64,000 nucleotides of DNA from positions 310,001-374,000 of the forward strand of contig JAXHNP010000002.1 in NCBI GenBank assembly GCA_034520365.1, in the 5' to 3' direction. The position numbers and the translations under genes are program-made. The notes beneath the pieces were generated by a model, which was not told the DNA's origin, made no database searches, and saw only the letters and a list, made by a program, of their open reading frames with translations. Within the stretch, counting starts at the first letter, position 1, and the number at the start of each line of letters is the position of its first letter. Shown one piece after another: positions 8,228 through 17,470 of this stretch. This DNA comes from Desulfobacterales bacterium (GTDB lineage: Bacteria; Desulfobacterota; Desulfobacteria; Desulfobacterales; Desulfosalsimonadaceae).

Positions 8228-8371
8228 ATTAAACCTCCGCTGATCACATCGCCCAAGAGTGCGGTGCCGTTTGATGAATCATAAAACGTAAAAATAGATA
8301 CTTAGAAAAAAGGCGGCGGCCTGTCAATGATTTCGTAAGCGGGATGCGGAAAAGGGAAGGGCGGATAGAAA

Positions 8372-8415
8372 AACTCTGACCGGGGGCGGAAAATCAACTG
8401 CCCCCGGTCAGAGTT
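8372..8415. terminator. Strong bidirectional rho-independent terminator
   Basis: A perfect 16-bp stem (8372-8387 paired with 8400-8415), very GC-rich at its top, closes a 12-nt loop. On the plus strand it is followed by CTTTTTG, and on the minus strand by TTTTTC. It lies about 50 bp past the stop of the minus-strand gene at 8466-9467, which it most likely terminates. Confidence 0.85.
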
Positions 8416-8465
8416 CTTTTTGTTATAAACTTGATGGCTTCTCAAAAAGTCCAATATTTTTCGAG

Positions 8466-9467
8466 CTAGAACATGTAGCCAAAGGTGATTTCCCCGATGG
8501 GCACGTATTCTTCATCATTTCTAAATGGCCTTTCGGTCTGATCCCAATTGATATAGGCGGCGCCAATGCCGGCCCGGATATCCAGGTGATCCATTATATA
8601 ATAGCGGTACCCGGCCAATAATCCATAGATCCGGCCGATTTCATCCACCCCGCCATCCTCGTCGTCATAATAGGCCCCCGAGAGTGTCAGGAATGGGGAA
8701 TTGCCCGATGCATGAAGATAGTATGAGAGGCCGCTGGCAAAACCGGCCTCATTTGCTAAAATGGAGAATGACAAATTGGAAAAGCGCACTTCAAAGCCTA
8801 TCCCTAACTCGAATCCATCATCACTTCCGGCGCCGCCAATCCGCGGACCGATCTGAAACGCTTTTTCTTCCGCCGGCTCGGCCTTGGCTTCATGCTTGGG
8901 TGCGGGTTTATCAGGTGATGGTTTTTCAGGCTTTTCCCTCTTTGCCGGAGGTTTGGTCGGGGCTCCCCAATCCGGCGGTGTCTTCTGTACATTCAGCAAA
9001 GAGCGGATATTATGGGGGGGGGCTTTTTGAATAAATTCCTCCCGGGTTCCTTCAAGGTCTGTGACCGCAGAATTGACAATGGTGGCGGTCTCAACATTCA
9101 GGAAAGTGGTCTCCAGGGAGTAAAGCCCTCCCACATGACCAAGCGTTCCGAATATGATATAATCCGCATTTACCATTTTTCCGATATTTATCGCACAGTC
9201 CTTATCCCTGCAAGGGTCAGCCGTTCGCTCAGCGCCCAGTGACTGCTCGATTTGCTCCGGCGGAATCACTTCATAAATATTTAGCTGGTCAAGCAAAATG
9301 GCATACCGATTGGTGATATAACGGCTTTCATGGAACTCTGTTGAGGCCTCATCCGGATAAAACCATAATATCCCGCAAGTGGGCTTGGCATAACCCTGGC
9401 CCATAAATGCAAAAATGAATAAAAATGTTAAAATTGCTGTTAAGAGAATCCGTCCAGCCAATCTCAT
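8466..9467 (-). CDS. Secreted CsgG/TolB-like domain plus outer-membrane beta-barrel protein
   Basis: A 333-residue exported protein. A Sec signal peptide (hydrophobic residues 7-25, cleavage near GYA-KP) leads into a domain of about 130 residues resembling the nucleotide-binding-like fold of CsgG/FlgO/TolB-type envelope proteins (NADYIIFGTLGHVGG, then SLETTFLNVETATIV). A Pro/Lys/Glu-rich linker spans roughly 165-200. The remaining part alternates hydrophobic and polar residues as an outer-membrane barrel does and ends in Phe, the usual BAM signal. No specific family or function is recognised. It is a single-gene unit with its own strong terminator. Confidence 0.65.
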   Translation of the reverse strand: MRLAGRILLTAILTFLFIFAFMGQGYAKPTCGILWFYPDEASTEFHESRYITNRYAILLDQLNIYEVIPPEQIEQSLGAERTADPCRDKDCAINIGKMVNADYIIFGTLGHVGGLYSLETTFLNVETATIVNSAVTDLEGTREEFIQKAPPHNIRSLLNVQKTPPDWGAPTKPPAKREKPEKPSPDKPAPKHEAKAEPAEEKAFQIGPRIGGAGSDDGFELGIGFEVRFSNLSFSILANEAGFASGLSYYLHASGNSPFLTLSGAYYDDEDGGVDEIGRIYGLLAGYRYYIMDHLDIRAGIGAAYINWDQTERPFRNDEEYVPIGEITFGYMF

Positions 9468-9782
9468 AATCGATTCTCCTTGTTCGAGTGAGAGGGTAAG
9501 ATTGAGATTTTAATTTACAGTATTAAACAATGTTACGTTAGGCGAATACAAATAAAATTTCAAATAACCATATCATTTAATTTGGCCGTCTGCAATTAAA
9601 TAAATTTGACGAATACGGCAAGATTGCGAGTTTAGCCGGATGGAGATGTCGTGGCAGGCTTTTTACAACCCTTAATAAGTTGGTTTATGGTTTATTTATA
9701 ATATTTTGAAATAAATATATATTAATGAAATATATGATATGCTGTCATAAAATCGAAAGGGCTCTCTGCCTCTCCAACCCTT
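9468..9782. other. AT-rich intergenic spacer
   Basis: These 315 bp between two minus-strand genes are very AT-rich (notably 9670-9750). No ORF with a ribosome-binding site, no hairpin with a T-run and no convincing promoter was found. It presumably holds the promoter of the gene ending at 8466. Confidence 0.5.
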
Positions 9783-10484
9783 TTAAGCCCTTGTTTCCCG
9801 GATTAACAGAGTAGACGGGTCAAGGAAAATATCCGGCTGGTTGGCGGTTTCTTTTTTCAAGGGCTTGACCTGGATCTGATCCTTCTCCGGAGAAAGCTGC
9901 AGGATGACATCAAAAAGTTCACCGTACCGGTCGAGGAATTTTGCCGAAAAAGCGGCCGGCGTCTGGGATTCCCCCCGATGGCCGCGAATGGTAAACCAGA
10001 CGGTGACGCCATTGTTTTGGGCAAACGTCCTCAGGTCATTTAATTGTTCCGGATTGGCGTCCTCTGTTGAAAATCCGTCAATCATGATCAGGCGCGGGGA
10101 GAAGATATCCTGCGTGCGCAAATCCTCTACCTTATCCATCAGGCGGCCCAAAGTAAATACGTTTTGGTCGAAGGTCATAATGAATCGATAGGGGAGTAAC
10201 TCATCCCAAAGCTGATTGGCATCGTGGATCCCATGGATTTTGGTGATTTTCTGAAAAACCTCTTTATACCAGAGATCCACCTTGTCTACCGGGTCCTTGA
10301 GGCTGATGTGGAGCACCGGTTTTTCCTGCAGCAGGCTGTTGATGGCAAGCTGGACCAGTAAAGCGGTTTTTCCCACTCCGGCCCTGGCATAAATGGCCCC
10401 ATAGACGCCATTTTGGAAAGTTTGATCGGTATCCAGACCGAGAAGCTTCAGCGGATCCTGAATAATGCGGGATTTATCTAGCAT
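9783..10484 (-). CDS. RecA/KaiC-like P-loop ATPase of unknown function
   Basis: A 233-residue P-loop protein. The Walker A is ARAGVGKTAL near residue 33 and the Walker B is PRLIMIDGF near residue 133, with a RecA-like strand order. ISLKDPVDKV follows the first strand. There are no DNA-binding, AAA+ arginine-finger or membrane features, and the C-terminus (about 200-233) is short and charged. It lies 27 bp downstream of the EF-G gene on the same strand, so the two are probably co-transcribed, and AAGGA precedes the ATG. No characterised family is recognised; a KaiC/RadA-type regulatory ATPase is the best structural guess. Confidence 0.7.
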   Translation of the reverse strand: MLDKSRIIQDPLKLLGLDTDQTFQNGVYGAIYARAGVGKTALLVQLAINSLLQEKPVLHISLKDPVDKVDLWYKEVFQKITKIHGIHDANQLWDELLPYRFIMTFDQNVFTLGRLMDKVEDLRTQDIFSPRLIMIDGFSTEDANPEQLNDLRTFAQNNGVTVWFTIRGHRGESQTPAAFSAKFLDRYGELFDVILQLSPEKDQIQVKPLKKETANQPDIFLDPSTLLIRETRA

Positions 10485-10511
10485 AATGCGTATTCCTTTT
10501 TTTGTTTATGA

Positions 10512-12599
10512 TCAGGTACCCGTCTTGGATGTTTTTTCATTCTTTTTTAAGATATCTTCAGTGATGGACTGCGGAACCTGTTTATAGGCAAAAAATTCCA
10601 TTGTAAACTGGGCTTTCCCCTGGGTTAATGAGCGCAGCACTGTTGTGTAGCCAAACATTTCGGCCAGCGGCACCTGGGCTTCAATAATACTTGAGGTTTC
10701 CTCATCCTGGGAGCCCACAATAATGCCCCGCCGCTGGGTCAGCGTGCCCATGACCGTGCCCTGAAATTCGGCCGGTGTCTCGACCACCACCTTCATGACC
10801 GGTTCCAGCAGCACAGGCGCCGCCTTAGGATATGCCTCGCGGAAAGCCCCTTTGGCCGCTGCCTTAAATGCCATTTCGGAAGAGTCCACCGAATGGCTGC
10901 CACCGTCGTTGATGGTCACTTTGATGCCGCTTGCCGGGTATTTAAATGCCGGGCCTTTGGCCATGCATTCCTTAAACCCCTTTTCGCAGGCCGGGATATA
11001 TTGGGTCGGGATAACACCGCCGGTGATCCTGTTTTCAAAAATAAATTCCTCATCACTGCACGGCTCAATAAAACCGGCCACGCGGCCGAATTGACCGGCG
11101 CCGCCGGTCTGCTTCTTATGAATGTAATCGAAACTGCTTTGCCGGGTAATGGTTTCGCGATAGGCCACGCGCGGTTCCCCCACGGATATCGATGCGTTGT
11201 ATTCCCGCCGCATGCGCTCCAGGTATACCTCCAGGTGCAGTTCACCCATCCCGGAAATCAGGGTATCCCCGGTTTCCTCATTGACCGCCGTCATAAAGGT
11301 GGGGTCCTCCTTGGTGAACCGGTTCAAGGCTTTGGCCATATTGGTTTCGGATTTAATGTCATTGGGCTGTACGGCAAGCGATATGACCGGCTTGGGCACG
11401 TACATGGAGGTCATGGAGAGTCTTTTGTTCTTTGATGTAAAAGAATCCCCGGACACGCAGTCAATTCCGAAGAATGCGCCGATATAGCCGGCCGGGATCC
11501 GGCCGATTTCCTCCATCTGATCCGCGTGCATCCTCACCACACGGCCAAATTTCACAATTTGCCCGGTTCGGACATTAACCGCGGAATCGCCCTTCTTAAG
11601 CTCGCCCTGGTATACCCGGATATAGGTCAACTGCCCGTATTTTCCGTCTTCCAGTTTAAAGGCCAGCGCCACCAGGGGCGCATCAGTGGCGCAGGTTAAT
11701 TTAACCGGCGCCTCATCATTTTCCAAGTCCAGGGCGATATTTTCGACATCGTTGGGTGATGGCAGGTACCGGTTGACGCCATCGAGAAGCGGCTGGACGC
11801 CTTTGTTCTTGTATGCAGATCCCATGAAAACCGGGGTGAGTCCCCTTTTCAGCGATCCGTCCCGTATCGCGCGGATCAACAGATCTTCAGGCACGTCCTG
11901 TTCTTCAAGCGCCAGTTCGGTTAATTCATCCGAATACATAGCCGCCGCATCGATCAGTTCTTCGCGTTTTTGCCGGGCGGTTTCAAGCAGGGATTCCGGA
12001 ATTTCGGCTTCTCGTACGGTGTCGCCGAATTCGCCCTCAAAATAAAGGGCTTTCATGGAAACAAGATCAACCAAACCCTTATGGTCCGCCTCGAGTCCGA
12101 TCGGTATTTGAAGGGCTACCGCATTGTGCCCCAGTTTTTCCGAAAGCTGATTAATTACACGGAATGGATCCGCTCCGCTTCGGTCACACTTGTTGATAAA
12201 CGCAATGCAGGGAACATTATAGCGCTTCATCTGCTGATCAACTGTTATTGACTGGGATTGAACCCCGCCGACCGCGCATAACACCAAAACCGCTCCATCC
12301 AGCACCCGAAGGGCTCTTTCCACTTCAATGGTAAAGTCAACATGGCCCGGCGTGTCAATAATGTTGACTTCATTATCTCTCCACTCGCAATAGGTGGCGG
12401 CTGAAGCAATGGTAATCCCCCGTTCTTTTTCAAGGGCCATGGAATCCATTGTGGCGCCAACACCGTCTTTGCCGCGCACTTCATGAATTTTATGGATGCG
12501 CTTGGTTAAGTAGAGGATTCTTTCGGTCAGGGTGGTTTTCCCTGAATCGATATGCGCGCTGATACCGATATTTCTGACTTTTTCAATGTTCGTGTACAT
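10512..12599 (-). CDS. fusA: Elongation factor G, spd/mitochondrial EFG1-like type
   Basis: The 695-residue translocation GTPase moves tRNAs and mRNA through the ribosome after peptide transfer. The G motifs are [17 protein letters not shown] and NKCDR, and domains II-V are complete (GGAGQFGRV and MGELHLEV seen). IDSGKT in place of the common IDAGKT, plus [16 protein letters not shown], places it with the spdEFG1/mitochondrial EFG1 group. In that group translocation and ribosome recycling are split between two EF-G proteins. It is not in an str operon: neither rpsG nor tuf is adjacent. The only close co-directional neighbour is the P-loop gene downstream. Subtype assignment rests on remembered motifs and deserves a tree. 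Confidence 0.9.
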   Translation of the reverse strand: MYTNIEKVRNIGISAHIDSGKTTLTERILYLTKRIHKIHEVRGKDGVGATMDSMALEKERGITIASAATYCEWRDNEVNIIDTPGHVDFTIEVERALRVLDGAVLVLCAVGGVQSQSITVDQQMKRYNVPCIAFINKCDRSGADPFRVINQLSEKLGHNAVALQIPIGLEADHKGLVDLVSMKALYFEGEFGDTVREAEIPESLLETARQKREELIDAAAMYSDELTELALEEQDVPEDLLIRAIRDGSLKRGLTPVFMGSAYKNKGVQPLLDGVNRYLPSPNDVENIALDLENDEAPVKLTCATDAPLVALAFKLEDGKYGQLTYIRVYQGELKKGDSAVNVRTGQIVKFGRVVRMHADQMEEIGRIPAGYIGAFFGIDCVSGDSFTSKNKRLSMTSMYVPKPVISLAVQPNDIKSETNMAKALNRFTKEDPTFMTAVNEETGDTLISGMGELHLEVYLERMRREYNASISVGEPRVAYRETITRQSSFDYIHKKQTGGAGQFGRVAGFIEPCSDEEFIFENRITGGVIPTQYIPACEKGFKECMAKGPAFKYPASGIKVTINDGGSHSVDSSEMAFKAAAKGAFREAYPKAAPVLLEPVMKVVVETPAEFQGTVMGTLTQRRGIIVGSQDEETSSIIEAQVPLAEMFGYTTVLRSLTQGKAQFTMEFFAYKQVPQSITEDILKKNEKTSKTGT

Positions 12600-12798
12600 A
12601 TCAATCTCTTCTGTTAATTGCTAAAATTATTAATTATAAATAATTATTTATTTGAAGTCAATATAATTTATTTTGGCTACTTCATTAAAATTTTAAGTAT
12701 CAACAAAAAATTTTAATATCTTGAAAGGATAGGGGGATTTGTCGGAATTTGGCTATTTAGGGATTTGTAATTGGAAGCGGGAGTTATAACTTATTGTT

Positions 12799-13584
12799 TC
12801 AGTTGCCATTGCAATTACATCTGCCTGCTTTTTGAACCTCCATGTCTTCAGTTGTCATTTCACCATTGGAGGATCCAGGCAAATTGGTTTCGCTTCTTAC
12901 CCAGACCATTACATTACCTCTAATTCGAACAGTTCCATCTAACAAAAGATGTCGACCGAATAAACTCATATTGGCAGAATATTCGTTAACGTTAACTTCA
13001 ACATCAACATATCCCCAGTATGCCATTTCTACGATTTGATTGTTAATCGGTTCCCTGATATTATCGCTACCAATGAAAAATCCCGGCGGATTTAAACGAT
13101 CTTGTTCTCGCAAATCAGGTAGCTGGTAAAAATTGTATTTATAGCTTTCATCAACAAAAAACTCGTTTGGCGGGTTTGTCAGGCTGGTATATTCTTTCCT
13201 AACAATGTTGTGACGACTTAGATAAACGACTTCAATGCTACTTGGAGCTTCTTGGTTTTTCAACACCATTTCAAGGTCTTCATCCCGGATCCGGTGATTG
13301 ACCACTGAATAGGGATAGTTCCCATCTGCTTCAAGTTCCATGTCCGGCTTGCCGGCTGCAATAAAAAAGTCGGCCTGCTCATCATCAATATACTGATCCG
13401 CTTTGTCGGTTTCCGCCGTAAATTCATGGTTTCGCGGGGATAAGTGGAATATGCCGTTTTGTACATCGCTTAGTTCTTTGAGCATCTGCGAGCGGGCAGG
13501 CAAATAAGTAAGCATTATTACCAGGCCAATCACGGACAGGGTCCCAAAAAATATTTTTAGCTGAGGGACAAATTTGATAAGCAT
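12799..13584 (-). CDS. Hypothetical protein with N-terminal membrane anchor
   Basis: A 261-residue protein with one hydrophobic segment (residues 10-28) behind a short Lys-containing start, so it is probably anchored with a periplasmic body, or secreted. The body is acidic and rich in Asn, Glu and Tyr. The last 30 residues are polar and hold a CNCNGN end with two cysteines. No domain is recognised. The ATG has AGAGG about 11 bp upstream. Its base composition is more AT-rich than that of its neighbours, and AT-rich spacers flank it, which could mean later acquisition. No close operon partner is visible. Confidence 0.6.
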   Translation of the reverse strand: MLIKFVPQLKIFFGTLSVIGLVIMLTYLPARSQMLKELSDVQNGIFHLSPRNHEFTAETDKADQYIDDEQADFFIAAGKPDMELEADGNYPYSVVNHRIRDEDLEMVLKNQEAPSSIEVVYLSRHNIVRKEYTSLTNPPNEFFVDESYKYNFYQLPDLREQDRLNPPGFFIGSDNIREPINNQIVEMAYWGYVDVEVNVNEYSANMSLFGRHLLLDGTVRIRGNVMVWVRSETNLPGSSNGEMTTEDMEVQKAGRCNCNGN

Positions 13585-13696
13585 TTGATGCCAACCTCTT
13601 GGGGTTGCAGTTAAGAATCGACTCTAATTGTAATTATACTGAAAATAAATTAAAAAAAAAGGGAATTTTTAAATTGTCCCCAACATCTACATATTT

Positions 13697-14107
13697 TTAA
13701 TCGCCATATTCGATCAGGCGGTCCAATATTAATCCGAAAAAGCTCTCGGTATCCGCGGATGTGAAAAACCAGCCCATATGGGTGAGGCAGGCCCGGCAAA
13801 GGGCAACCTGCCACATATAGCCGGCAAACCAGACGAATTCATCGGTCGGGGTGCCGACTGCGCCGCACCCCTCTGCTTCTTTGAAGCAGCCGATATCGAA
13901 TACAATTCCGTGGGGATTGGCAAACGTGTGCTGATAGGCTCCGTTTATAGAGATTCTGGCCGATTTGGGGGTTATTGGGTTTAAGCATTGCCGGCAGAAA
14001 AAAAAAGGCGCCTCTTTTTCTTCTTCCTGCGCCTTTTCCGCTTCCTTAATATCGGCCTGAGAATTTCCATTTCTCAGGGATGTTTTAAAAAAATAAGTAT
14101 TTAGCAA
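13697..14107 (-). CDS. CULT-domain (bacterial cereblon-like) protein
   Basis: A 136-residue protein whose residues 35-133 match the CULT domain, the thalidomide/cyclic-imide-binding module of cereblon. Zinc ligands are Cys38/Cys41 and Cys104/Cys107. The tryptophan cage is Trp93, Trp99 and Trp113. These spacings equal those of human Trp380/386/400 and Cys391/394. TFANPHG in the middle is also typical. Residues 11-33 are a charged, probably disordered lead. There is no ATG in frame before the domain: the start is TTG at 14107 with only a weak ribosome site, so the true start is uncertain. Bacterial CULT proteins bind uracil-like and imide ligands in vitro, but their cellular role is not known. 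No operon partner is adjacent. Confidence 0.85.
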   Translation of the reverse strand: MLNTYFFKTSLRNGNSQADIKEAEKAQEEEKEAPFFFCRQCLNPITPKSARISINGAYQHTFANPHGIVFDIGCFKEAEGCGAVGTPTDEFVWFAGYMWQVALCRACLTHMGWFFTSADTESFFGLILDRLIEYGD

Positions 14108-14226
14108 TGCCCTGGGTCCCCGGCGCTTGAAAAATCATATAATAAGCATAAATTAAAAGAACCAATAAGGATTGTCAACCAGGGCAAGCCGTCCATTAAA
14201 GGCACTGAAGGAAAAAACGAACAATG

Positions 14227-14294
14227 GTTTCAGGTTTCGGGTTTCAGGTTTCAGAAAAAAACCCATTGAACTGTGAACCGTGAACTGTGAACCC
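14227..14294. repeat. Two heptanucleotide tandem-repeat tracts
   Basis: Four units of GTTTCRG occupy 14227-14254, and four units of TGAACYS occupy 14267-14294. They lie upstream of asnB and leave no room for a coding role. The 7-bp period resembles short tandemly repeated repetitive sequences known from some bacterial intergenic regions. A similar tract lies at 47124-47203. Confidence 0.8.
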
Positions 14295-14341
14295 CAAGTT
14301 ACTTAAAAAATTATGATACGGCGACAGGGGACTCGGATTAA

Positions 14342-16228
14342 ATGTGCGGAATCTACGGGATTGTTTCAAACCAATTGACATCCGCCCGGATTCGTTATTT
14401 GCTCGCCCGGATGCGCCATTGCCTGCGTCACCGGGGGCCGGATGATTTAAAAGAAAATGTATACCCGGTCAACAATACCGCGGTTGGCCTGGGGTTTACC
14501 CGTCTTTCCATCCTGGATCTGGATACCGGCATGCAGCCGATTCAGTGCCCCGCTGATGAGACGGCCATTGTCTGCAACGGCCAGATATATAATTATCTTG
14601 AGCTCAAACAAAGCGTTTCTTCCGAGCCCTTCGTATCCAAAGGCGATGCGGAGGTGGGGCTTCATCTTTATCGGAAAAAGGGGCCTGCGTTCTTAAATGA
14701 ATTAAACGGCATGTATGCCGGTGCGATTCTGGACCCACTGAAACAACGGCTTTTACTGTTTCGCGACCGGTTCGGGATTAAACCCCTCTACTTTTGTGAA
14801 AATAACGGCCGATTTGCTTTCTCCTCCGAGATCAAAGCGCTTTTTAACGGCGCGGAAATGGAGAAAACCTTAAACCGTAAAAATCTGTTCACATATTTTA
14901 CCTATCGATACGTGCCGGGCAGCGAAACCATGTTCCAGGGGATTCAAAAGCTTCCGCCCGGGGCGTTTCTGGATTATGATCTCGCGTCCGGAACATATTC
15001 GATCAAAAGATACTGGGATTACCGGCTGGATCAGGTAAATCCGGATATGGATGTGGAAGATGCGGCTGACCGTTTCTATGAACTGTTTTCAGATGCGGTT
15101 CGGATAAGGCTTCGCTCGGATGTTGAGGTCGGCTGTCTGCTCAGCGGCGGGATAGATTCCTCTGCTGTCTGCGCTCAGGCTGCCATGAGCCGGCCGCTTT
15201 TAAAGTTGTTTACCATTGGTTTTGGCGTGGATAAATATGATGAGCTGCCTTTGGTCAGAGAGTTTCTGGCCGATCATCCCCGGCGTTTCAAGGATACCCG
15301 GCTTTTTTCAGGGGATTGCCGACAGGAAATGTTAAATGAGCTGCCTGCGCTTGTGGCCGCCATCGAGGAACCGATCTCTTTGGGTACCATCCTGCCCACG
15401 GATCAGGTCTGCCGGATGGCAAGTGAGAAGGTAAAAGTTGTTTTGACAGGGGAGGGGGCGGATGAAATATTTGCCGGATACAGAAAGTTCATGATTGAGA
15501 TGGCCGCCGCCCATTATCCGGAATTGCCGAAGGATCAGCAGGAGGCCCTGATAAAGGCTTACCCTGAGTTAATGGCATACATAAGCAACAGGGATTCGGA
15601 TCCGGCCCGGCGCTATATCCAAACCGAGGCGCTTTTTGACCCGGAAGAGATTAGCCGATTAACCGGGATGGAGCATTCCGGTCCGTTTTTTCCGGAAGAT
15701 GCCCGGCCCTGTTTAAGCGGCAGTGAGCATCCGGTAAACCAAATGATCGGCTTTGAAACCCGGTTTCGCCTGCCGGATTACGTGATACTCCGGCTCGATA
15801 AACTATCCATGCGCCATTCCCTGGAAACCCGGACTCCGTTTCTGGATTATCGGCTGGCCGAGTTTGCCGCCTCCCTGCCGGTGCATTTAAAAGTCAACCT
15901 GGCAGCGGATCGGGAAAAATATATCTGCAGCCATGCGTATTTAAAGCACGGACTCATGAATAAAAAAAACGCCTTCCGAAAAAAGCAGCCGTTTACCATC
16001 CCCGTCGCCCATTGGCTGGCGGATGCGAAAACCCGGCCGGAGTTTGTGGATGAAATTTTATCCGGCGACATGATCCGTCGGCAGGGAATTCTAAATCCAG
16101 ACTTTGTATCGCAAATCGGCCGACAGGTAAAAACCGGGGGGGTTGGTCCGGAAACGCTGGTTTCAGAGGCAGATCGCTTGTTTGCCATCATTGTTTTTAC
16201 CCTCTGGTACGATACATTTTTCATGTAA
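14342..16228 (+). CDS. asnB: Asparagine synthetase (glutamine-hydrolysing)
   Basis: A 628-residue two-domain amidotransferase. The N-terminal class-II glutaminase begins MCGIYGIVS, so Cys2 is exposed after Met removal; RHRGPD and CNGQIYN line the glutamine site. The C-terminal synthetase domain carries the PP-loop LSGGIDSSAV (near residue 270), which activates aspartate as beta-aspartyl-AMP. The later GEGADEIFAGY is typical. The length and MRHSLETRTPFLD fit AsnB rather than a natural-product cyclase. It is followed after 7 bp by a glutamate-cysteine ligase-family gene. Homologues in polysaccharide clusters modify sugars, but no such cluster is present, so amino-acid biosynthesis is the likely role. 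Confidence 0.92.
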   Translation: MCGIYGIVSNQLTSARIRYLLARMRHCLRHRGPDDLKENVYPVNNTAVGLGFTRLSILDLDTGMQPIQCPADETAIVCNGQIYNYLELKQSVSSEPFVSKGDAEVGLHLYRKKGPAFLNELNGMYAGAILDPLKQRLLLFRDRFGIKPLYFCENNGRFAFSSEIKALFNGAEMEKTLNRKNLFTYFTYRYVPGSETMFQGIQKLPPGAFLDYDLASGTYSIKRYWDYRLDQVNPDMDVEDAADRFYELFSDAVRIRLRSDVEVGCLLSGGIDSSAVCAQAAMSRPLLKLFTIGFGVDKYDELPLVREFLADHPRRFKDTRLFSGDCRQEMLNELPALVAAIEEPISLGTILPTDQVCRMASEKVKVVLTGEGADEIFAGYRKFMIEMAAAHYPELPKDQQEALIKAYPELMAYISNRDSDPARRYIQTEALFDPEEISRLTGMEHSGPFFPEDARPCLSGSEHPVNQMIGFETRFRLPDYVILRLDKLSMRHSLETRTPFLDYRLAEFAASLPVHLKVNLAADREKYICSHAYLKHGLMNKKNAFRKKQPFTIPVAHWLADAKTRPEFVDEILSGDMIRRQGILNPDFVSQIGRQVKTGGVGPETLVSEADRLFAIIVFTLWYDTFFM

Positions 16229-16235
16229 GGCAGAT

Positions 16236-17177
16236 ATGGCACTGAACAATCAAGGCGGCAACCCTGATTTTAATCAATTACTGACGGTGTTTAAGCGGCA
16301 TTACCTGTCTGTTTTATCCGGCTTAACCGGCGGGAGGCAGCGAAGCTACGGATTTGAATATGAATTTTTGCCTGTTCGCCCGCTTTCTATGGATGATGTC
16401 GCTGCAGTTGGGCCTTGCCTGACTGAACTGGGGTTTTCGCCCAGAAAAAAGGATTTTATCCACCCGGATCTCGGCATGTGTGTTGACTTTGAACCCGGCG
16501 GGCAAATCGAGTATTGCAGTCCGCCGCTTAAAAGCGATGACCATCAAAGGTTTGCGAAGCTGATCTCGCTTATTCAGACCACCAACGCGCAAATCAAATC
16601 AAAGTTGGGCATTGAATATATTGGCACCGATTTTTTGCCCGGAAGGACTGGCGCCCCCTTATGCTTGAGTTCAGAGCGATACCGGCAGCTCCATGAAAGG
16701 CTTTCGCAGGTAGGCAGCCGGGGGCTTGAAATGATGAAGGGGACGGCCTCAATTCATCTGCATGTGGTGATATCCAATTTTGACAATCTGCTGCCGTTAT
16801 TCAATGCGCTTTGCGAATTATCTGTGGATAAGGATTTTCGGATGTCATGGCACAGACGCCACATATGGGATCATACGGATGCCACCCGCTGCGGTCGTCC
16901 ACCGTGCTGCTTTGCCAACCTGGAGACAGCGGATCAATTGATCCATCGATTAATCGGTTTTGCCCTGCGGGCAGAGGTGCTTGGCGAGGAGGTTCCGTTT
17001 GCCAAAACCGCCGATCAATCCTATGAGGCATTTCTAAATCATATGACAACCGTGTTTACCGATATTCGATTTAACCTGAAAGGGCCGACCCTTGAACTGC
17101 GGACGCTTGACAGTATGCCGGTATCCCGGTTCAGGGAAAAATGGCAAAAATTTATTCAAATAATGGAAGAGATCTAA
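16236..17177 (+). CDS. Glutamate-cysteine ligase family protein (GCS2-type carboxylate-amine ligase)
   Basis: A 313-residue ATP-dependent carboxylate-amine ligase. RSYGFEYEF near residue 35 and KGTASIHLHV near residue 170 match the metal/glutamate-binding strands of GCS2 enzymes, and LELRTLDSMP near the end fits the family. The expected reaction joins glutamate to cysteine, the first step to glutathione. The start at 16236 follows the asnB stop by 7 bp; a longer frame from 16143 would overlap asnB heavily. A glutaredoxin gene starts 16 bp downstream, supporting a thiol-redox role. No glutathione synthetase gene is seen here, so gamma-glutamylcysteine could be the end product. Substrate is inferred. 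Confidence 0.8.
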   Translation: MALNNQGGNPDFNQLLTVFKRHYLSVLSGLTGGRQRSYGFEYEFLPVRPLSMDDVAAVGPCLTELGFSPRKKDFIHPDLGMCVDFEPGGQIEYCSPPLKSDDHQRFAKLISLIQTTNAQIKSKLGIEYIGTDFLPGRTGAPLCLSSERYRQLHERLSQVGSRGLEMMKGTASIHLHVVISNFDNLLPLFNALCELSVDKDFRMSWHRRHIWDHTDATRCGRPPCCFANLETADQLIHRLIGFALRAEVLGEEVPFAKTADQSYEAFLNHMTTVFTDIRFNLKGPTLELRTLDSMPVSRFREKWQKFIQIMEEI

Positions 17178-17193
17178 AAGGAGGGATTGGTTT

Positions 17194-17454
17194 ATGCCGG
17201 AAATCGAAATCTATACATCAAGCACTTGCGGATACTGCAAACAGGCCAAAAAACTGCTTGACGGCAAGAATGTGGCCTATGATGAAAAGGTAGTGGATGC
17301 AAATCCCCAAGTTATTGCCGAGGCGGTTAAACGCTCCGGCGGCAGACGGACCGTGCCCCAGATTTTTATCAATGGCCAGCATGTGGGCGGCTATGACGAG
17401 CTTGCTGAATTGGACAAGGCCGGTAAGCTTGATCCGCTGCTGAGTGACAATTAA
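17194..17454 (+). CDS. grxC: Glutaredoxin 3-like dithiol glutaredoxin
   Basis: An 86-residue cytoplasmic thiol-disulfide oxidoreductase. The active site is Cys12-Gly-Tyr-Cys15, close to the CPYC of GrxC. The TVPQIFING cis-Pro loop and the GGYDEL glutathione-binding segment are intact, and the length is standard. It is reduced by glutathione or a related thiol and passes electrons to protein disulfides. AGGAGG lies just before the ATG. Being joined to the glutamate-cysteine ligase gene suggests that the thiol made by that enzyme is its reductant. Confidence 0.92.
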   Translation: MPEIEIYTSSTCGYCKQAKKLLDGKNVAYDEKVVDANPQVIAEAVKRSGGRRTVPQIFINGQHVGGYDELAELDKAGKLDPLLSDN

Positions 17455-17470
17455 CCCCAATCCTGTAGAG

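Noticed and set aside
8428-8452. TTGATGGCTTCTCAAAAAGT stretch as a transposon end or dispersed repeat
   Set aside because: It resembles repeats recalled from related genomes, but only one copy was noticed in this window and no transposase is near.
14227-14294. Possible CRISPR array
   Set aside because: Units are 7 bp with no spacers, far too short for CRISPR repeats, and no cas genes are present.
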